DNA from: an uncultured Phocaeicola sp.
GTDB taxonomy: Bacteria; Bacteroidota; Bacteroidia; Bacteroidales; Bacteroidaceae
DNA: 64,000 bases
Assembly: GCA_944320815.1 (NCBI GenBank)
Contig: CALUIZ010000008.1
Location: 1 to 64,000, forward strand
Reading direction: 5' to 3'
The notes under the pieces: model-generated
The model's input: the letters and a program-made list of their open reading frames with translations, nothing else
Told to the model about the DNA's origin: nothing
The model's database searches: none
Position numbers and translations under genes: made by a program
Part shown: in pieces, positions 36,319 to 45,606 of the stretch
How the letters are laid out: each line of letters opens with the position of its first letter
Position numbering within the stretch: position 1 is the stretch's first letter

Positions 36319-37278
36319 TTACAAGGCCAGTATTTCATCTGCGCTCAGTCCGGTTGCTTGTGCGATGATGTCGGTGGGTATTCCAAGTTGCTTCAGACTT
36401 CTGGCATTCTTGAGACGTTCTTCCTTTATGCCTTCTTCGCGTCCTTCTTCGCGTCCTTCTTCGCGTCCTTCTTCACGCCCTTCTTCACGTCCTTTCTTGC
36501 GTCCTTCTTCACGTCCTTCTTCACGTCCTTCCTTGAATCCTTCTTTGAATCCTTTTTCATGTCCGTCTCTCAAGGCGCTGCTGATGTGCATTTTGGCGGT
36601 GCTGACCATGTCCCAGAACTTTTCGTATCCGAGAAGCTGAGCTTCAGAGAACGCGGATTCTTCCAGTTGGGTCACGGCTTTGCTGATTTCAGGGTTCTCC
36701 ATCAGCTCCTGAGGCACTTCTCGTGTCTTTTCATTGATTTCGGTCAGGTAGCGGAGCCAGAGCACCTGCATCTTCTTGTCGCCGTAGTTCTTCGGTGTGA
36801 ATTTGGGAAGTTCCACGAAAATGAAGCGCAGACCTTCGATGACCTCCTTTGTCTCGGCTATTTCTACAATGCGGAAGTCGTGATAGTATTCCGTGCTGTC
36901 GCAGAATGTGTCGTTGACGATGTTGAGCGAATATACAGGTTGCAGAAGCTCATAGTCGTCTCCCTGCTCCAACTGGCTGACATAGGCTTTGGAGGCATTG
37001 AACAGTATACGCTGTTTATAGGCAGATGTCCACATCATCTGCATTTCCACGATGAACTGTCTTCCCTGCCTGTCCTTGCACCGCACGTCAACGATGCTGT
37101 CTTTTCGCAACGGGTTTTTAGGGACAAGTTCAGGATTCAGGTATTCTATCACGTCGGTGATTTCTTCTTCCGGTGACTCGAACGGGAGCAGTGCGTTCAG
37201 AAAACTGATGACAAGGTCGGGGTGCTCGCCGAATACTTTCTTGAATGTAAGGTCGGCTTTCGGGTTAAGGTATCTCAT
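36319..37278 (-). CDS. Rpn-family recombination-promoting nuclease / PD-(D/E)XK transposase-like protein
   Basis: A 319-residue protein. Residues 1-200 form the PD-(D/E)XK nuclease domain: MRYLNPKADLTFKKVFGEHP at the start, and SIVDVRCKDRQGRQFIVEMQ with the catalytic Asp and E-x-Q. The C-terminal third is dominated by about ten four-residue repeats of the type GREE, encoded by a 12-bp tandem repeat. It ends in a short helix (IIAQATGLSADEIL). Rpn proteins are DNases that stimulate recombination, and many have variable repeat tails. The start at 37278 is preferred because the earlier in-frame start at 37314 lies upstream of the -7 box. Confidence 0.88.
   Translation of the reverse strand: MRYLNPKADLTFKKVFGEHPDLVISFLNALLPFESPEEEITDVIEYLNPELVPKNPLRKDSIVDVRCKDRQGRQFIVEMQMMWTSAYKQRILFNASKAYVSQLEQGDDYELLQPVYSLNIVNDTFCDSTEYYHDFRIVEIAETKEVIEGLRFIFVELPKFTPKNYGDKKMQVLWLRYLTEINEKTREVPQELMENPEISKAVTQLEESAFSEAQLLGYEKFWDMVSTAKMHISSALRDGHEKGFKEGFKEGREEGREEGRKKGREEGREEGREEGREEGREEGIKEERLKNARSLKQLGIPTDIIAQATGLSADEILAL
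36431..36552 (-). repeat. 12-bp tandem repeat in the Rpn-like gene
   Basis: About ten units of a 12-bp motif close to CTTCTTCGCGTC, with variants such as CTTCTTCACGTC. They are in frame and encode Gly-Arg-Glu-Glu. Unit number should vary between strains without breaking the frame. Confidence 0.85.
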
Positions 37279-37300
37279 GATTGTCTGTATTAGCTGGTGG

Positions 37301-37332
37301 CAAAGATAGCGCAATTAGTCTGACATCGCAAA
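37301..37332 (-). promoter_or_regulatory. Probable promoter of the Rpn-like gene
   Basis: On the minus strand TTTG (37332-37329), 20 bases, then TATCTTTG (37308-37301): both Bacteroidetes boxes are present. The box ends 22 bases before the chosen start codon. Confidence 0.6.
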
Positions 37333-37479
37333 AAATGAGGAGCTTAAACTGCTTCGGGACCGTCAATTCTCTCATGAACGGTTTGCCGGACATTCAACAG
37401 GCGCATATTTGAATGAGATTAACCCGGTGTTTCCTTCAAGTTATCGCGGTATTTTTCTGGTATATTCAGGAGAAACAAG

Positions 37480-37487
37480 TAAATTTG
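37480..37487 (+). promoter_or_regulatory. Probable -7 box of tatA
   Basis: TAAATTTG, a full match to TAnnTTTG, 23 bases before the tatA start codon. Confidence 0.5.
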
Positions 37488-37510
37488 TGGGGACAAAAAA
37501 TGTTTGAAAG

Positions 37511-37705
37511 ATGGGAACACTGCTCATGTTCGGTCTTGGCATGACCGAAATACTGATTATTCTGCTTCTGGTTCTGCTGCTGTTCGGCGGTAGAAGGATT
37601 CCTGAACTGTTGCGCGGTCTGGGCCGGGGTATCAGAGACTTCAAGGAAGAGATGAAGGACGGCGACGGGAAAAGTGAGGAGAATAAGGAAACGAAAGGCG
37701 AGTAG
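37511..37705 (+). CDS. tatA: Twin-arginine translocase subunit TatA/TatE
   Basis: A 64-residue pore-forming subunit of the Tat system, which exports folded proteins. One membrane helix (TEILIILLLVLLLF) is followed by the family hinge FGGRRIPELLRGLGRG and an acidic, charged tail. It starts 3 bases before tatC ends its leader, that is, tatC begins 2 bases after the tatA stop, so the pair is cotranscribed. Confidence 0.94.
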   Translation: MGTLLMFGLGMTEILIILLLVLLLFGGRRIPELLRGLGRGIRDFKEEMKDGDGKSEENKETKGE

Positions 37706-37707
37706 GC

Positions 37708-38517
37708 ATGTCGGAACAGATGGAGATGACTTTCTGGGATCATCTGGAAGCGTTGCGGTGGATGATTCTGCGGTGCCTGATTGCGTTGGCCGTATTCCTT
37801 GTGCTGGGGTTTGCTTTCATACCCTGGCTGTTCGACCATGTGGTAATGGCTCCTTGCCACGATGATTTTTTCCTGTACCGTGCGATATCCAGTCTGGCAT
37901 CCCATACTTCTGTTGTTCCGGAATTTCTGGGACAGCCGTTCCGTGTGGACGTAATCAACATCAAGCTTTCTTCCCAGCTCTTCATGCATTTCACTCTTTC
38001 GTTCTGGCTGGCATTCCTGTGTGCGTTTCCTTATATCGTGTATGAGGTGTGGAAGTTCATTTGTCCGGCTCTTTATAGCAACGAGAAGCGGGGTGTGCGC
38101 ATGGCCTTTCTGTTCGGCACGGTGATGTTCTTCATCGGCTGCGCGGTAGGATATGCCGTGGTGTTTCCCATGACCCTGCGTTTCCTCTATACCTATCAGT
38201 TGAGTCCTGACATTTCCAACCAGTTGGCATTGGATTCGTACATGAGCAATTTCCTGATGCTGATATTCATGATGGGCATCATGTTTGAGCTTCCTCTCGT
38301 CTCGATGCTGCTTTCGCGGATGGGCATCCTTTACCGTTCGTTTTTCACGAAGTACCGGCGGCATGCCATCGTGGCACTTCTGACCTTGTCCGCCGTAATC
38401 ACTCCTTCCACCGACCCTTTCACGCTGATGGTCGTCTTCATCCCCATTTATGTGCTTTGGGAACTGAGCGCGTTTCTGGTGAGGAAGAAAAGGGTGGAGA
38501 GCGGCATGGCGCGTTAA
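37708..38517 (+). CDS. tatC: Sec-independent protein translocase TatC
   Basis: The receptor subunit of the Tat pathway, which binds twin-arginine signal peptides. It has 269 residues and six membrane helices. Family motifs are FWDHLEALRWMILRC at the N-terminus, FWLAFLCAFPYIVYEVWKFI, and the C-terminal DPFTLMVVFIPIYVLWELS. The longer loop after the first helix (CHDDFFLYRAISSL...) is usual in Bacteroidetes. With tatA it makes a minimal two-gene Tat system. Confidence 0.96.
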   Translation: MSEQMEMTFWDHLEALRWMILRCLIALAVFLVLGFAFIPWLFDHVVMAPCHDDFFLYRAISSLASHTSVVPEFLGQPFRVDVINIKLSSQLFMHFTLSFWLAFLCAFPYIVYEVWKFICPALYSNEKRGVRMAFLFGTVMFFIGCAVGYAVVFPMTLRFLYTYQLSPDISNQLALDSYMSNFLMLIFMMGIMFELPLVSMLLSRMGILYRSFFTKYRRHAIVALLTLSAVITPSTDPFTLMVVFIPIYVLWELSAFLVRKKRVESGMAR

Positions 38518-38571
38518 ATCTGGTTGCCCAGACGGATACTCCGGACGCGTTTGTTTGTTCTGTCGGCGGTT

Positions 38572-39417
38572 TTATTCCAGTATCACATTCCGGACCTTCA
38601 CATTGGTGTCGTGCAGAAAGACCGATGCCGATTCACGGAACTTCTCTACTGATTCAGTGGTGAGAAATTCACACCGCCCGTTGCATGAGCAGCGGGAGTT
38701 CATTTCCGAATGGCGGTGCAGATAATCTTTCAGGCTTTTCGCTACCAGTTCACCCTGGGAAATGAGCTGGATGTGCGCCGGCATGAACCGGCGGATTTTC
38801 TCTTTCAGCAGGGGATAATGGGTGCAGCCGAGTATGACCGTATCTATCTCCGGATCTTTGTCAAGAAGTTCGTCGACATATTTCCGCACGAAATAGTCCG
38901 CTCCTTCTGAGTCGTATTCGTTGTTCTCCACAAGCGGGACCCACATGGGACAGGACACTCCCGCTACCTGAATGTCAGGGAACAGTTTCTTGATTTCCAT
39001 CGGATAGGATCCCGATTTGATGGTTCCTGAGGTGGCCAGCAGTCCCACATGTCGTGTGTGTGTAATGTCTCCTATACATTCCACGGTAGGGCGTATCACC
39101 CCCAATACCCTTCTGGTAGGGTCAAGGTGCGGAAGGTCATGCTGCTGGATGCTGCGCAACGCTTTGGCTGAGGCCGTGTTGCATGCAAGTATCACCAGCG
39201 GACATCCTAGCCCGAAAAGTTTCTTTACGGCCTCCAGCGTGAATTCATATACAATCTCGAACGAACGCGTTCCGTAGGGCGTGCGGGCATTGTCGCCCAG
39301 ATACAGATAATCATACTGGGGAAGCAGTTCGCGGAATTTTTCCAGAATGGTAAGTCCTCCATAGCCTGAGTCGAACACGCCGATGGGGCCGGGCTTTTGT
39401 GCTGAAAACGGATACAT
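38572..39417 (-). CDS. murI: Glutamate racemase
   Basis: It makes D-glutamate for peptidoglycan. It has 281 residues. Catalytic cysteines sit in ACNTASAKAL and GCTHYPLL, and the N-terminus has GVFDSGYGGLTIL. The frame is open to 39480, but that part is the hairpin of the upstream skp terminator, so the ATG at 39417 (MYPFSAQKPG) is the start. The C-terminal segment SRCSCNGRCEFLTT carries four closely spaced cysteines, an addition to the standard enzyme. It lies downstream of uppS-bamA-skp-skp, a gene order I know from Bacteroides. Confidence 0.95.
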   Translation of the reverse strand: MYPFSAQKPGPIGVFDSGYGGLTILEKFRELLPQYDYLYLGDNARTPYGTRSFEIVYEFTLEAVKKLFGLGCPLVILACNTASAKALRSIQQHDLPHLDPTRRVLGVIRPTVECIGDITHTRHVGLLATSGTIKSGSYPMEIKKLFPDIQVAGVSCPMWVPLVENNEYDSEGADYFVRKYVDELLDKDPEIDTVILGCTHYPLLKEKIRRFMPAHIQLISQGELVAKSLKDYLHRHSEMNSRCSCNGRCEFLTTESVEKFRESASVFLHDTNVKVRNVILE

Positions 39418-39427
39418 GTGCGGACGG

Positions 39428-39474
39428 TAAAAAATAATGTCATTTCGAGCAGAAGTCGCCACTCGAAATGACAT
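39428..39474 (-). terminator. Terminator between skp and murI
   Basis: A perfect 13-bp stem, ATGTCATTTCGAG (39437-39449) with CTCGAAATGACAT (39462-39474), has a 12-base loop. Read leftward it is followed by TATTTTTTA. It ends the uppS-bamA-skp-skp transcript, at least partly. Confidence 0.88.
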
Positions 39475-39497
39475 TGGCATTTGTTGTTGAAAAAATC

Positions 39498-40052
39498 TTA
39501 GTTTGCAGGAGTTGCAGCCGGAGTTGCCGGAGTATAAGGCGCGGCGGTCAGGCTGATTCCCAATTTGGTCTTGATGTCGTTGGTGATGTCTTTCACCTCT
39601 GTGTCATTGATGTAAGGGATGTCAGTGCGGTTCAGGTCGAACACGAAAGTGTATCCGCCGGCCTTTCCAACCTCTTTCACCGCTTTTTCCAGTTTCTCAT
39701 AGATCGGGTCCATCATTTCGGTGTATGCCTTCTGCAGTTGCTGCTGTGCGTCCTGCTGGAACTGCATGCCCTTTTCACTCAGTTCCTGCAGCTCTTTCTG
39801 GCGGCGTTCCTGAATGTTCTGCGGCAGGTTCTTCTGTTCTTCCTGATATTCCGCATATTTCTTGTTGAATTCGTCAGAAGTACGTTTGATCTCGTCTTCA
39901 TACGTTTTCTGCATGGCCTGGATGTCTGTCTGTGCCTTTGCATACTCCGGCATCACTACGATGATGTCCATTGATCTGAAATGCGCGAATTTCTGCGCGA
40001 AAACGCTCATCGGAGCGATGAGCAAAAGTAGGAAAGCAATTTTCTTCAACAT
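39498..40052 (-). CDS. Skp/OmpH-family periplasmic chaperone (second copy)
   Basis: A 184-residue protein with a signal peptide ending SVFAQ. The helical arms form a long coiled coil (residues 45-115, rich in Glu, Lys and Gln). A small beta body follows (GGYTFVFDLNRTDIPYIND). The C-terminus is a Pro/Ala-rich tail. Skp trimers hold unfolded outer membrane proteins on the way to BamA. It is the second of two tandem skp genes downstream of bamA. Confidence 0.92.
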   Translation of the reverse strand: MLKKIAFLLLLIAPMSVFAQKFAHFRSMDIIVVMPEYAKAQTDIQAMQKTYEDEIKRTSDEFNKKYAEYQEEQKNLPQNIQERRQKELQELSEKGMQFQQDAQQQLQKAYTEMMDPIYEKLEKAVKEVGKAGGYTFVFDLNRTDIPYINDTEVKDITNDIKTKLGISLTAAPYTPATPAATPAN

Positions 40053-40122
40053 AATCTTAAGTTTCTATTTTGTTATTAATTAATTGATTGCGTTTTTCAG
40101 CACTGCCTGCAAATTTATGAAA

Positions 40123-40641
40123 TTAATTTGAATATCCTAATCTGGCCAGCACTTCATTGCTTATGTCAATGCGCGGCGAAGCGAAAATCATGCTTTGCGC
40201 TGAGGCCCGGTCGATTACGGCATCATATCCGTTCTCGGTCGCAATGGCCTTTATGGCATTATAGATATTGTCCTGAAGCGGCCCCAGCAGTTCTTTCTGT
40301 TTCTTCATCATTTCTCCTTGCGGACCGAAATATTGCTGGCGGAGTTCGGCGGCCTCTTTTTCCTTTGCCACTATCGCCTCTTCTTTGGCTGTGCGTTGTG
40401 CCGACGTAAGTTTGTCGGCTGTGTTCTGATATTCTTCATAAAGCTTTTTGGCTTCATCTGATTTCGCGTCAATCTCGCTCTGCCATTCTTTTGACAAAGC
40501 CTCCATCTGCTGGTTCGCCTGCTTGAAGGCGGGAATCTGTCTGGAAATGTATTCCATGTCGACCAAAGCGAATTTCTGTGCCGTTGCCGTTATCATGCAG
40601 GTGAGCACGAGCAACGCTGAAAGGATAAGTCTTTTCTTCAT
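40123..40641 (-). CDS. Skp/OmpH-family periplasmic chaperone (first copy)
   Basis: A 172-residue protein. The start at 40641 (MKKRLILSALLVLTCMITATAQ) gives a clean signal peptide; the open frame to 40692 adds 17 residues that spoil it. The coiled-coil arms and the ending GYDAVIDRASAQSMIFASP...ISNEVLARLGY are typical of Skp. It lies 89 bases after bamA, with an AT-rich inverted repeat in between. Confidence 0.93.
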   Translation of the reverse strand: MKKRLILSALLVLTCMITATAQKFALVDMEYISRQIPAFKQANQQMEALSKEWQSEIDAKSDEAKKLYEEYQNTADKLTSAQRTAKEEAIVAKEKEAAELRQQYFGPQGEMMKKQKELLGPLQDNIYNAIKAIATENGYDAVIDRASAQSMIFASPRIDISNEVLARLGYSN

Positions 40642-40659
40642 AAGCGGCATTTGATTAAT

Positions 40660-40714
40660 AGTTAATAATTGATAGCTGGCAATCATATTCATTCTGAACT
40701 ATTCGTTATTAACT
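40660..40714. repeat. AT-rich imperfect inverted repeat between bamA and skp
   Basis: AGTTAATAA (40660-40668) and TTATTAACT (40706-40714) pair perfectly around a 37-base loop, with related TTAA-rich words around them. It resembles in style the longer inverted repeat at 9282-9353. Confidence 0.35.
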
Positions 40715-40730
40715 GTTCGTTGTTAATTGT

Positions 40731-43382
40731 TTAAAATTCCTGGCCGATGATGAAGTGGAACTGGCTTCCGCTGTACTGCATCGAACCGTTGATCTTGTCA
40801 AATCCATATGCCCAGTCGATACCCATCATACCGATCATAGGCAGGAAGATGCGGACACCGAAACCTGCCGAACGTTTCAGCTTGAACGGGTTGAAGTCGG
40901 TGACATTGCTCCATGCGTTACCGGCTTCCACGAAGCCCAGCGCATAGATGCTGGTTGAGTTTTCAAGCATGAGCGGATAACGCAGCTCGGCACCCAGACG
41001 CACATAGGCATAGCCTTCCTCTCCGTAAGGAGTCAGCGCACCGTTTTCGTAACCTCTCAGCGCAATGGTTTCCGATGCATAGTTGTAGCTGTAGCCCGTC
41101 ATACCGTCACCGCCCACATAGAACGTTTCGAACGGAGAGCGTTTGTATTTGTTGAAGTGGCCCAGCAAGCCGAACTCCGTACGTGTCATGATGACCGGAC
41201 ATTTCTGAATGTCCATCAGTGCCGTATAGGTCTTGGCTTTGAATTTCCATTTGTGGTATTCAATCCATTTGAACATGCTGGCCGCTTCCTCATAGTCATC
41301 TTTTCCGTAAGTGGAATAATCCTTCTTGCTGAAAAGCGAGTAGGGCGGAGTAATCTGCAGTGAAGCGGAGAACTCGGAACCGCGGCGCGGGAATATCGGA
41401 TTGTCCGTTGAGTTGCGCGCCAGTGTCAGGTTCAGACTCAGGTTGTTGCAGTTTCCTGTACTCATGTAGTCTCCGTTGTTCAGGCGGACATAGAGGTAAC
41501 TCCAGTCTTTCAGCATGAACCGCTGGTAGGAGAGTTCTGCCGACAGCGTAAAGTAGTCATCCGGCCAGCGGAGACGTTTTCCCCATCCTACAGACACGCC
41601 GAACATCTTGATTGACTTGTCGGGGTCGTAATAAGATTCGTAGTTGTCATAATAGTTTCCGTAACCTCCGTAATAGCCGTATCCACTCAGCATGTTATAG
41701 TAGTTGTTCATGTAGGCCGAGTTGTAGTACTGGCTGCTCACGTCGGTCTGGATAGAGTAGAATGCCGATACGGAGAACGAGTTCGGGCGTTTCCCGCCGA
41801 ACCATGGGTCAAAGAACGACACGCTGTATGACTGATAGTAGCGACCGTTGGTCTGTCCGCTGATGGTCAGTGTCTGTCCGTCACCCTGCGGGAGGATACC
41901 CCGGAAATTGTCATTCTTGCGGAACAGGTTGGCGAATGAGAAGTTGGTGAACTTCAGACTCAGTTTTCCGATGACACCAGTCTGTCCCCATCCGGCGGAG
42001 AATTCCACCTGGTCGTTGGCCTTCGATTCCAGTCCCCAGTTGATGTCCACCGTACCGTCCTGATAGTTCGGCTGTACGTCCGGCTGAATGTTTTCCGGGT
42101 TGAAGTGCCCCATCTGCGCGATTTCACGGTAGGAACGTTCCAGTGCCTCCTTGCTGAACAAGTCGCCCGGACGGGTACGAAGTTCACGGCGCACGATGTT
42201 TTCATACAAACGGTCATTTCCGTTGATTCTCACATGGCTGATGCTAGCCTGAGGACCTTCGGTGATACGCATCTCCAGGTCGATGGAGTCTCCGTCAATG
42301 TTCACTTCCACCGGGTCGAGATGGTAGAACACATAACCGCGGTTATAATAATTGTTTCCGATAGCGTCCTCGTCGTTCGAGATACGGTCCTGAAGCAACT
42401 TCTGGTTGTACACGTCACCGTGTTTCATGCGCAGCTGCTCGTTCAGCAAGTCTGAAGGGTACACCGTATTGCCCACCCACGTGATGTTGCGGAGGTAATA
42501 CTTCTGTCCTTCATAAATTTTCATGTAGACATCAACCGTCTTTTCATCGTATTGCGATACACTGTCCACCTCAATCTGCGCGTCACGGTATCCCAGCTCG
42601 TTGTATTTCTCGATGATTTTCTGTTTGTCCTCTTCATATCGTTCGTCGATGAACTTCTTCGAACGGAACAGGTTGATGAGTTTTCCCTTTTCGTTCGTCT
42701 TCTTCATGGTGCGCTTCAACTTCTTGTCACTCAACACCATATTCCCGTCGATGGTAATCTTGTGCACCTTCACCTTCGCCTTCTTGTCGATGTTTACGTC
42801 CACATACACCTGCTCTGTGTTTTCCGGGTCCTCCCGTTCGATGATATTGACCTCCGCGTTCTTGAAACCCTTCTCATCGAAATGCTTCTTGATGAGAATC
42901 TTTGCGCGGTCCACCAGGTTCGGTGTAATCTGTGTACCTTTAGCCATACCCAGCTTGGCCATCAGGTCCTCCCGTTCGCTTTTCTTCACACCGTGAATCA
43001 CGATGTCCGTGATGCGCGGACGCTGCTTCAACTGGATGGACAGCCAGATTTTGTTCCCTTCAATCTTGTCTGCCAGAATCTTCACGTCCGAGAACAGTCC
43101 GTGCCGCCAATATCTTTTCAATGCCGACGTGATGTCATCCCCCGGAACGGTGACAGTCTGTCCCACGGCCAGACCCGAAATCCCGATCAGCACGTAGTCT
43201 TCGTAGTTCTTGACTCCGCTGACCTTGATGTCGGCGATTTCATATCTTTTCGGGGTTCCGTTATAAAGGATGACCGGTTTCTGCCCGACTTCCGTAGAAT
43301 CATTGTCTTGCGCGAATCCCTTTGTCGCGGACGAGGATATGCAGGTAAAAATCAATAGAATGAATAAAAGACGGTATCGCAT
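40731..43382 (-). CDS. bamA: Outer membrane protein assembly factor BamA
   Basis: The central insertase for outer-membrane beta-barrels. It has 883 residues: a signal peptide (residues 1-24), then five POTRA domains (about 45-465; for example IADIKVSGVKNYEDYVLIGI, ITDIVIHGVKKSEREDL, ISHVRINGNDRLYENIVRRE). A 16-strand barrel ends at the C-terminal Phe (FHFIIGQEF), the usual BamA end signal. A Tyr/Gly/Asn-rich insertion (NNYYNMLSGYGYYGGYGNYY) in the barrel is probably an exposed loop. It sits between uppS (9 bases) and the skp genes, matching its role with periplasmic chaperones. Confidence 0.97.
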   Translation of the reverse strand: MRYRLLFILLIFTCISSSATKGFAQDNDSTEVGQKPVILYNGTPKRYEIADIKVSGVKNYEDYVLIGISGLAVGQTVTVPGDDITSALKRYWRHGLFSDVKILADKIEGNKIWLSIQLKQRPRITDIVIHGVKKSEREDLMAKLGMAKGTQITPNLVDRAKILIKKHFDEKGFKNAEVNIIEREDPENTEQVYVDVNIDKKAKVKVHKITIDGNMVLSDKKLKRTMKKTNEKGKLINLFRSKKFIDERYEEDKQKIIEKYNELGYRDAQIEVDSVSQYDEKTVDVYMKIYEGQKYYLRNITWVGNTVYPSDLLNEQLRMKHGDVYNQKLLQDRISNDEDAIGNNYYNRGYVFYHLDPVEVNIDGDSIDLEMRITEGPQASISHVRINGNDRLYENIVRRELRTRPGDLFSKEALERSYREIAQMGHFNPENIQPDVQPNYQDGTVDINWGLESKANDQVEFSAGWGQTGVIGKLSLKFTNFSFANLFRKNDNFRGILPQGDGQTLTISGQTNGRYYQSYSVSFFDPWFGGKRPNSFSVSAFYSIQTDVSSQYYNSAYMNNYYNMLSGYGYYGGYGNYYDNYESYYDPDKSIKMFGVSVGWGKRLRWPDDYFTLSAELSYQRFMLKDWSYLYVRLNNGDYMSTGNCNNLSLNLTLARNSTDNPIFPRRGSEFSASLQITPPYSLFSKKDYSTYGKDDYEEAASMFKWIEYHKWKFKAKTYTALMDIQKCPVIMTRTEFGLLGHFNKYKRSPFETFYVGGDGMTGYSYNYASETIALRGYENGALTPYGEEGYAYVRLGAELRYPLMLENSTSIYALGFVEAGNAWSNVTDFNPFKLKRSAGFGVRIFLPMIGMMGIDWAYGFDKINGSMQYSGSQFHFIIGQEF

Positions 43383-43391
43383 TGTTTCGTG

Positions 43392-44123
43392 TTAAATTTG
43401 TTCACTGGTTTTGCCGTATCGGCGTTCTCTCTTCTGATAGTCGCAAATGGCCTTGCACAGCTCCTCCTCGTTGAAGTCGGGCCAGAACGTGCTGCAAAAA
43501 TAAAGTTCCGAATAGGCGCACTGCCACAGCAGGTAATTGCTGAGCCTTACCTCCCCTCCTGTACGTATCAGCAGGTCAGGGTCGGGCATATAGCTTGTGC
43601 ACAGATGTGCGTCGATAGTCTTGTCCGTGATGTCTTCCGGCTTCAGCTTCCCTTCCACGGCTTCCCGCGCAATTCTTCTGACAGCCTCCGTAATCTCCCA
43701 TTTGGAGGAGTAGCTCAGGGCCAGTGTCAGACACATGCCCGTGTTGCATCCTGTGCGCCGGATACACTGTTCCAGCCTTTCCCGCACGTCTTCCGGCAAC
43801 TTGTCGGTTTCTCCGATGACACGGAAACTGACATTGTTCTTCATGAAAGTCTCCTCCTCGATTGAGTCCATGAGCAGACTCATCAGTGCGGCCACTTCAT
43901 CGGCGGGTCGGTTCCAGTTCTCTGTCGAGAAAGTATAGAGTGTGAGGAATTTCACACCCAGCCGGGCCGCCTCTTCAGTAATTACATGCACCGTTTCCGC
44001 TCCCGCCTGATGTCCGAAAGTGCGTGCATGCCCGCGCGCCTTGGCCCATCGTCCGTTGCCGTCCATGATGATGGCGATATGAGCCGGGATACGGTTCTTG
44101 TCTATTTGGTCTCTGTATGACAT
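43392..44123 (-). CDS. uppS: Isoprenyl transferase (undecaprenyl diphosphate synthase)
   Basis: It makes undecaprenyl diphosphate, the lipid carrier for peptidoglycan and capsule subunits. It has 243 residues from the ATG at 44123 ([13 protein letters not shown]); an upstream ATG at 44147 adds 8. The catalytic Asp and substrate-binding loop are in [16 protein letters not shown]. Later motifs are [13 protein letters not shown] and the C-terminal [19 protein letters not shown]. bamA follows after 9 bases and the DUF6242 gene ends 28 bases upstream, so cotranscription is likely. Confidence 0.97.
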   Translation of the reverse strand: MSYRDQIDKNRIPAHIAIIMDGNGRWAKARGHARTFGHQAGAETVHVITEEAARLGVKFLTLYTFSTENWNRPADEVAALMSLLMDSIEEETFMKNNVSFRVIGETDKLPEDVRERLEQCIRRTGCNTGMCLTLALSYSSKWEITEAVRRIAREAVEGKLKPEDITDKTIDAHLCTSYMPDPDLLIRTGGEVRLSNYLLWQCAYSELYFCSTFWPDFNEEELCKAICDYQKRERRYGKTSEQI

Positions 44124-44151
44124 TGTTCCTTCAGTTTTCGTTTCCAATCAG

Positions 44152-45573
44152 TTACCATTTGGGGGCGAATCCCAGGCGGTTGATCCGTCCGCGGCTGATG
44201 CTTCCGTTCTCCCATACAATCCAGATGAAATTGTCGGAATCCACCGTTGCCGAGCAGCTTCCTTCCCCTTCCGTATAATAGGAGGCGAACTCTTCAGGGA
44301 AGAACATGCATTCTTTCGTCTCCCACCAGGTAAGTCCAAGGTCGGTAGAACCGTAGAAGCTCTTGAATGCAGTCTTTATCGTTGAGCTTGCGCTATGGTT
44401 CGGTCCTCCGAACGCATACAGTTGCCCGTCATAACGAATCATGGAGATGTTCTTCAGGTTAGGCATCGGCTGGTTCTGCGAGATTCTGATCCATTCGTTC
44501 TCGCTTGAGAGACGCTGGTAGACCACGGCGGCAGTGTCGGATTCACTGGCATTGTAGCCCATTATGACCGTGCGCGTGATTTCCGCGTTGTATGGCAGTG
44601 CTTCCGAGTAGGAAGAGATGCGCCCCTCTATCTCGATGGACTGTCCTTCGTCCTTTGTCCACGACAGGTCCGCACCGAAGAAACCCAATCCGTCCGTCGT
44701 GCTGGCATAGAGCCTTTCCCCGCTTTCATCGGCTGCAATCAACTGGTAGAATCCGTTCCGTCCCGCAGATGTGGCAGCCCCGGTTTCCGGGTCCATATAA
44801 TATAATGTATAGTCATTCTCGTTGTCCGTCTTGCCCAGGAAACAGATGCTTCCTCTCCATTTCATTGCCGAATATGGCTTGATGTTAAGCGGCATTCCGA
44901 GGGATACATTTTCCCATGCGCCCGGAGTGCTGTTGCTTATTGTCGTACGCTGTATGGTTGAATTTCCCGCCGCGTCTTCACCGAACACGTAAATTTTCCC
45001 GTCGGCATACACCGTCTTCTGGAAGTTAAGGCCGGATATTCCTCCGTCGAACGGGAGGTCAAACTTGTTCCATGTCATAGTGTCCGGTTCCGTCTGGTGC
45101 ACGTTGACTTTGACGGTATAGGGCTTTCCCAGAGAGCCGTTGTACATATACACTCTGAACTGCACCGGAGAAGTGAAGTCGATGGAGTCGGTTGAAGTCC
45201 ATACCGTGTCGCGTTCGGAGCCGTTCGGCCGGTAAGCCAGCATACCCGTGCCCGTGTCATATGAAACGTTTGTCACTACCTTGTCGATGTGCGTGCCTAT
45301 AGGGAAAGAATCCCGGTTCTCGATGGTCCGGTTGATCTGGTCGATGGTGAACGGGTAATCTGCATAGCTGACGGTGTCTACGTATGCGCTGTCCTCTCCG
45401 TTGCTGTCCTTTCCCACCCGGTCGATGTGGAGTGTCCCCACCGAGAAGCCCGTAATGCTGCTTTCCGGATCATACAACACCTGCTGTTCTTCACTGTCCA
45501 GGCATGAAGTCATTATTGATGTCGCCACAAAGAGTGCGGCGACAAATGGCAAGAGTCTTATCTTCATTTGCAA
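44152..45573 (-). CDS. DUF6242-type lipoprotein
   Basis: A 473-residue lipoprotein (lipobox ATSIMTSC, then LDSEEQQ). Residues 30-165 form an Ig-like or beta-sandwich domain (YTVKVNVHQTEPDT). The rest looks like a beta-propeller with repeated segments such as TVYADGKIYVFGEDAAG and SMIRYDGQLYAFGGPNH. I assign it to DUF6242 from memory, with no known function. It is the first gene of the minus-strand run leading into uppS-bamA, and has a -7 box 26 bases upstream. Confidence 0.78.
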   Translation of the reverse strand: MQMKIRLLPFVAALFVATSIMTSCLDSEEQQVLYDPESSITGFSVGTLHIDRVGKDSNGEDSAYVDTVSYADYPFTIDQINRTIENRDSFPIGTHIDKVVTNVSYDTGTGMLAYRPNGSERDTVWTSTDSIDFTSPVQFRVYMYNGSLGKPYTVKVNVHQTEPDTMTWNKFDLPFDGGISGLNFQKTVYADGKIYVFGEDAAGNSTIQRTTISNSTPGAWENVSLGMPLNIKPYSAMKWRGSICFLGKTDNENDYTLYYMDPETGAATSAGRNGFYQLIAADESGERLYASTTDGLGFFGADLSWTKDEGQSIEIEGRISSYSEALPYNAEITRTVIMGYNASESDTAAVVYQRLSSENEWIRISQNQPMPNLKNISMIRYDGQLYAFGGPNHSASSTIKTAFKSFYGSTDLGLTWWETKECMFFPEEFASYYTEGEGSCSATVDSDNFIWIVWENGSISRGRINRLGFAPKW

Positions 45574-45598
45574 ATGAGTTCTAATTATTTACAGGTTG

Positions 45599-45606
45599 CA
45601 AAAGTA
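45599..45606 (-). promoter_or_regulatory. Probable -7 box upstream of the DUF6242 gene and uppS-bamA
   Basis: TACTTTTG on the minus strand, a full TAnnTTTG match. The remaining bases 45607-45871 are AT-rich and hold no gene I can support. Confidence 0.5.

Noticed and set aside
36431-36552. A possible CRISPR-like array
   Set aside because: Units are 12 bp and contiguous with no spacers; it is a coding tandem repeat.
36358-37176. Long Phe/Ser-rich frames on the plus strand opposite the Rpn-like gene
   Set aside because: They are produced by translating the 12-bp repeat in the wrong direction.
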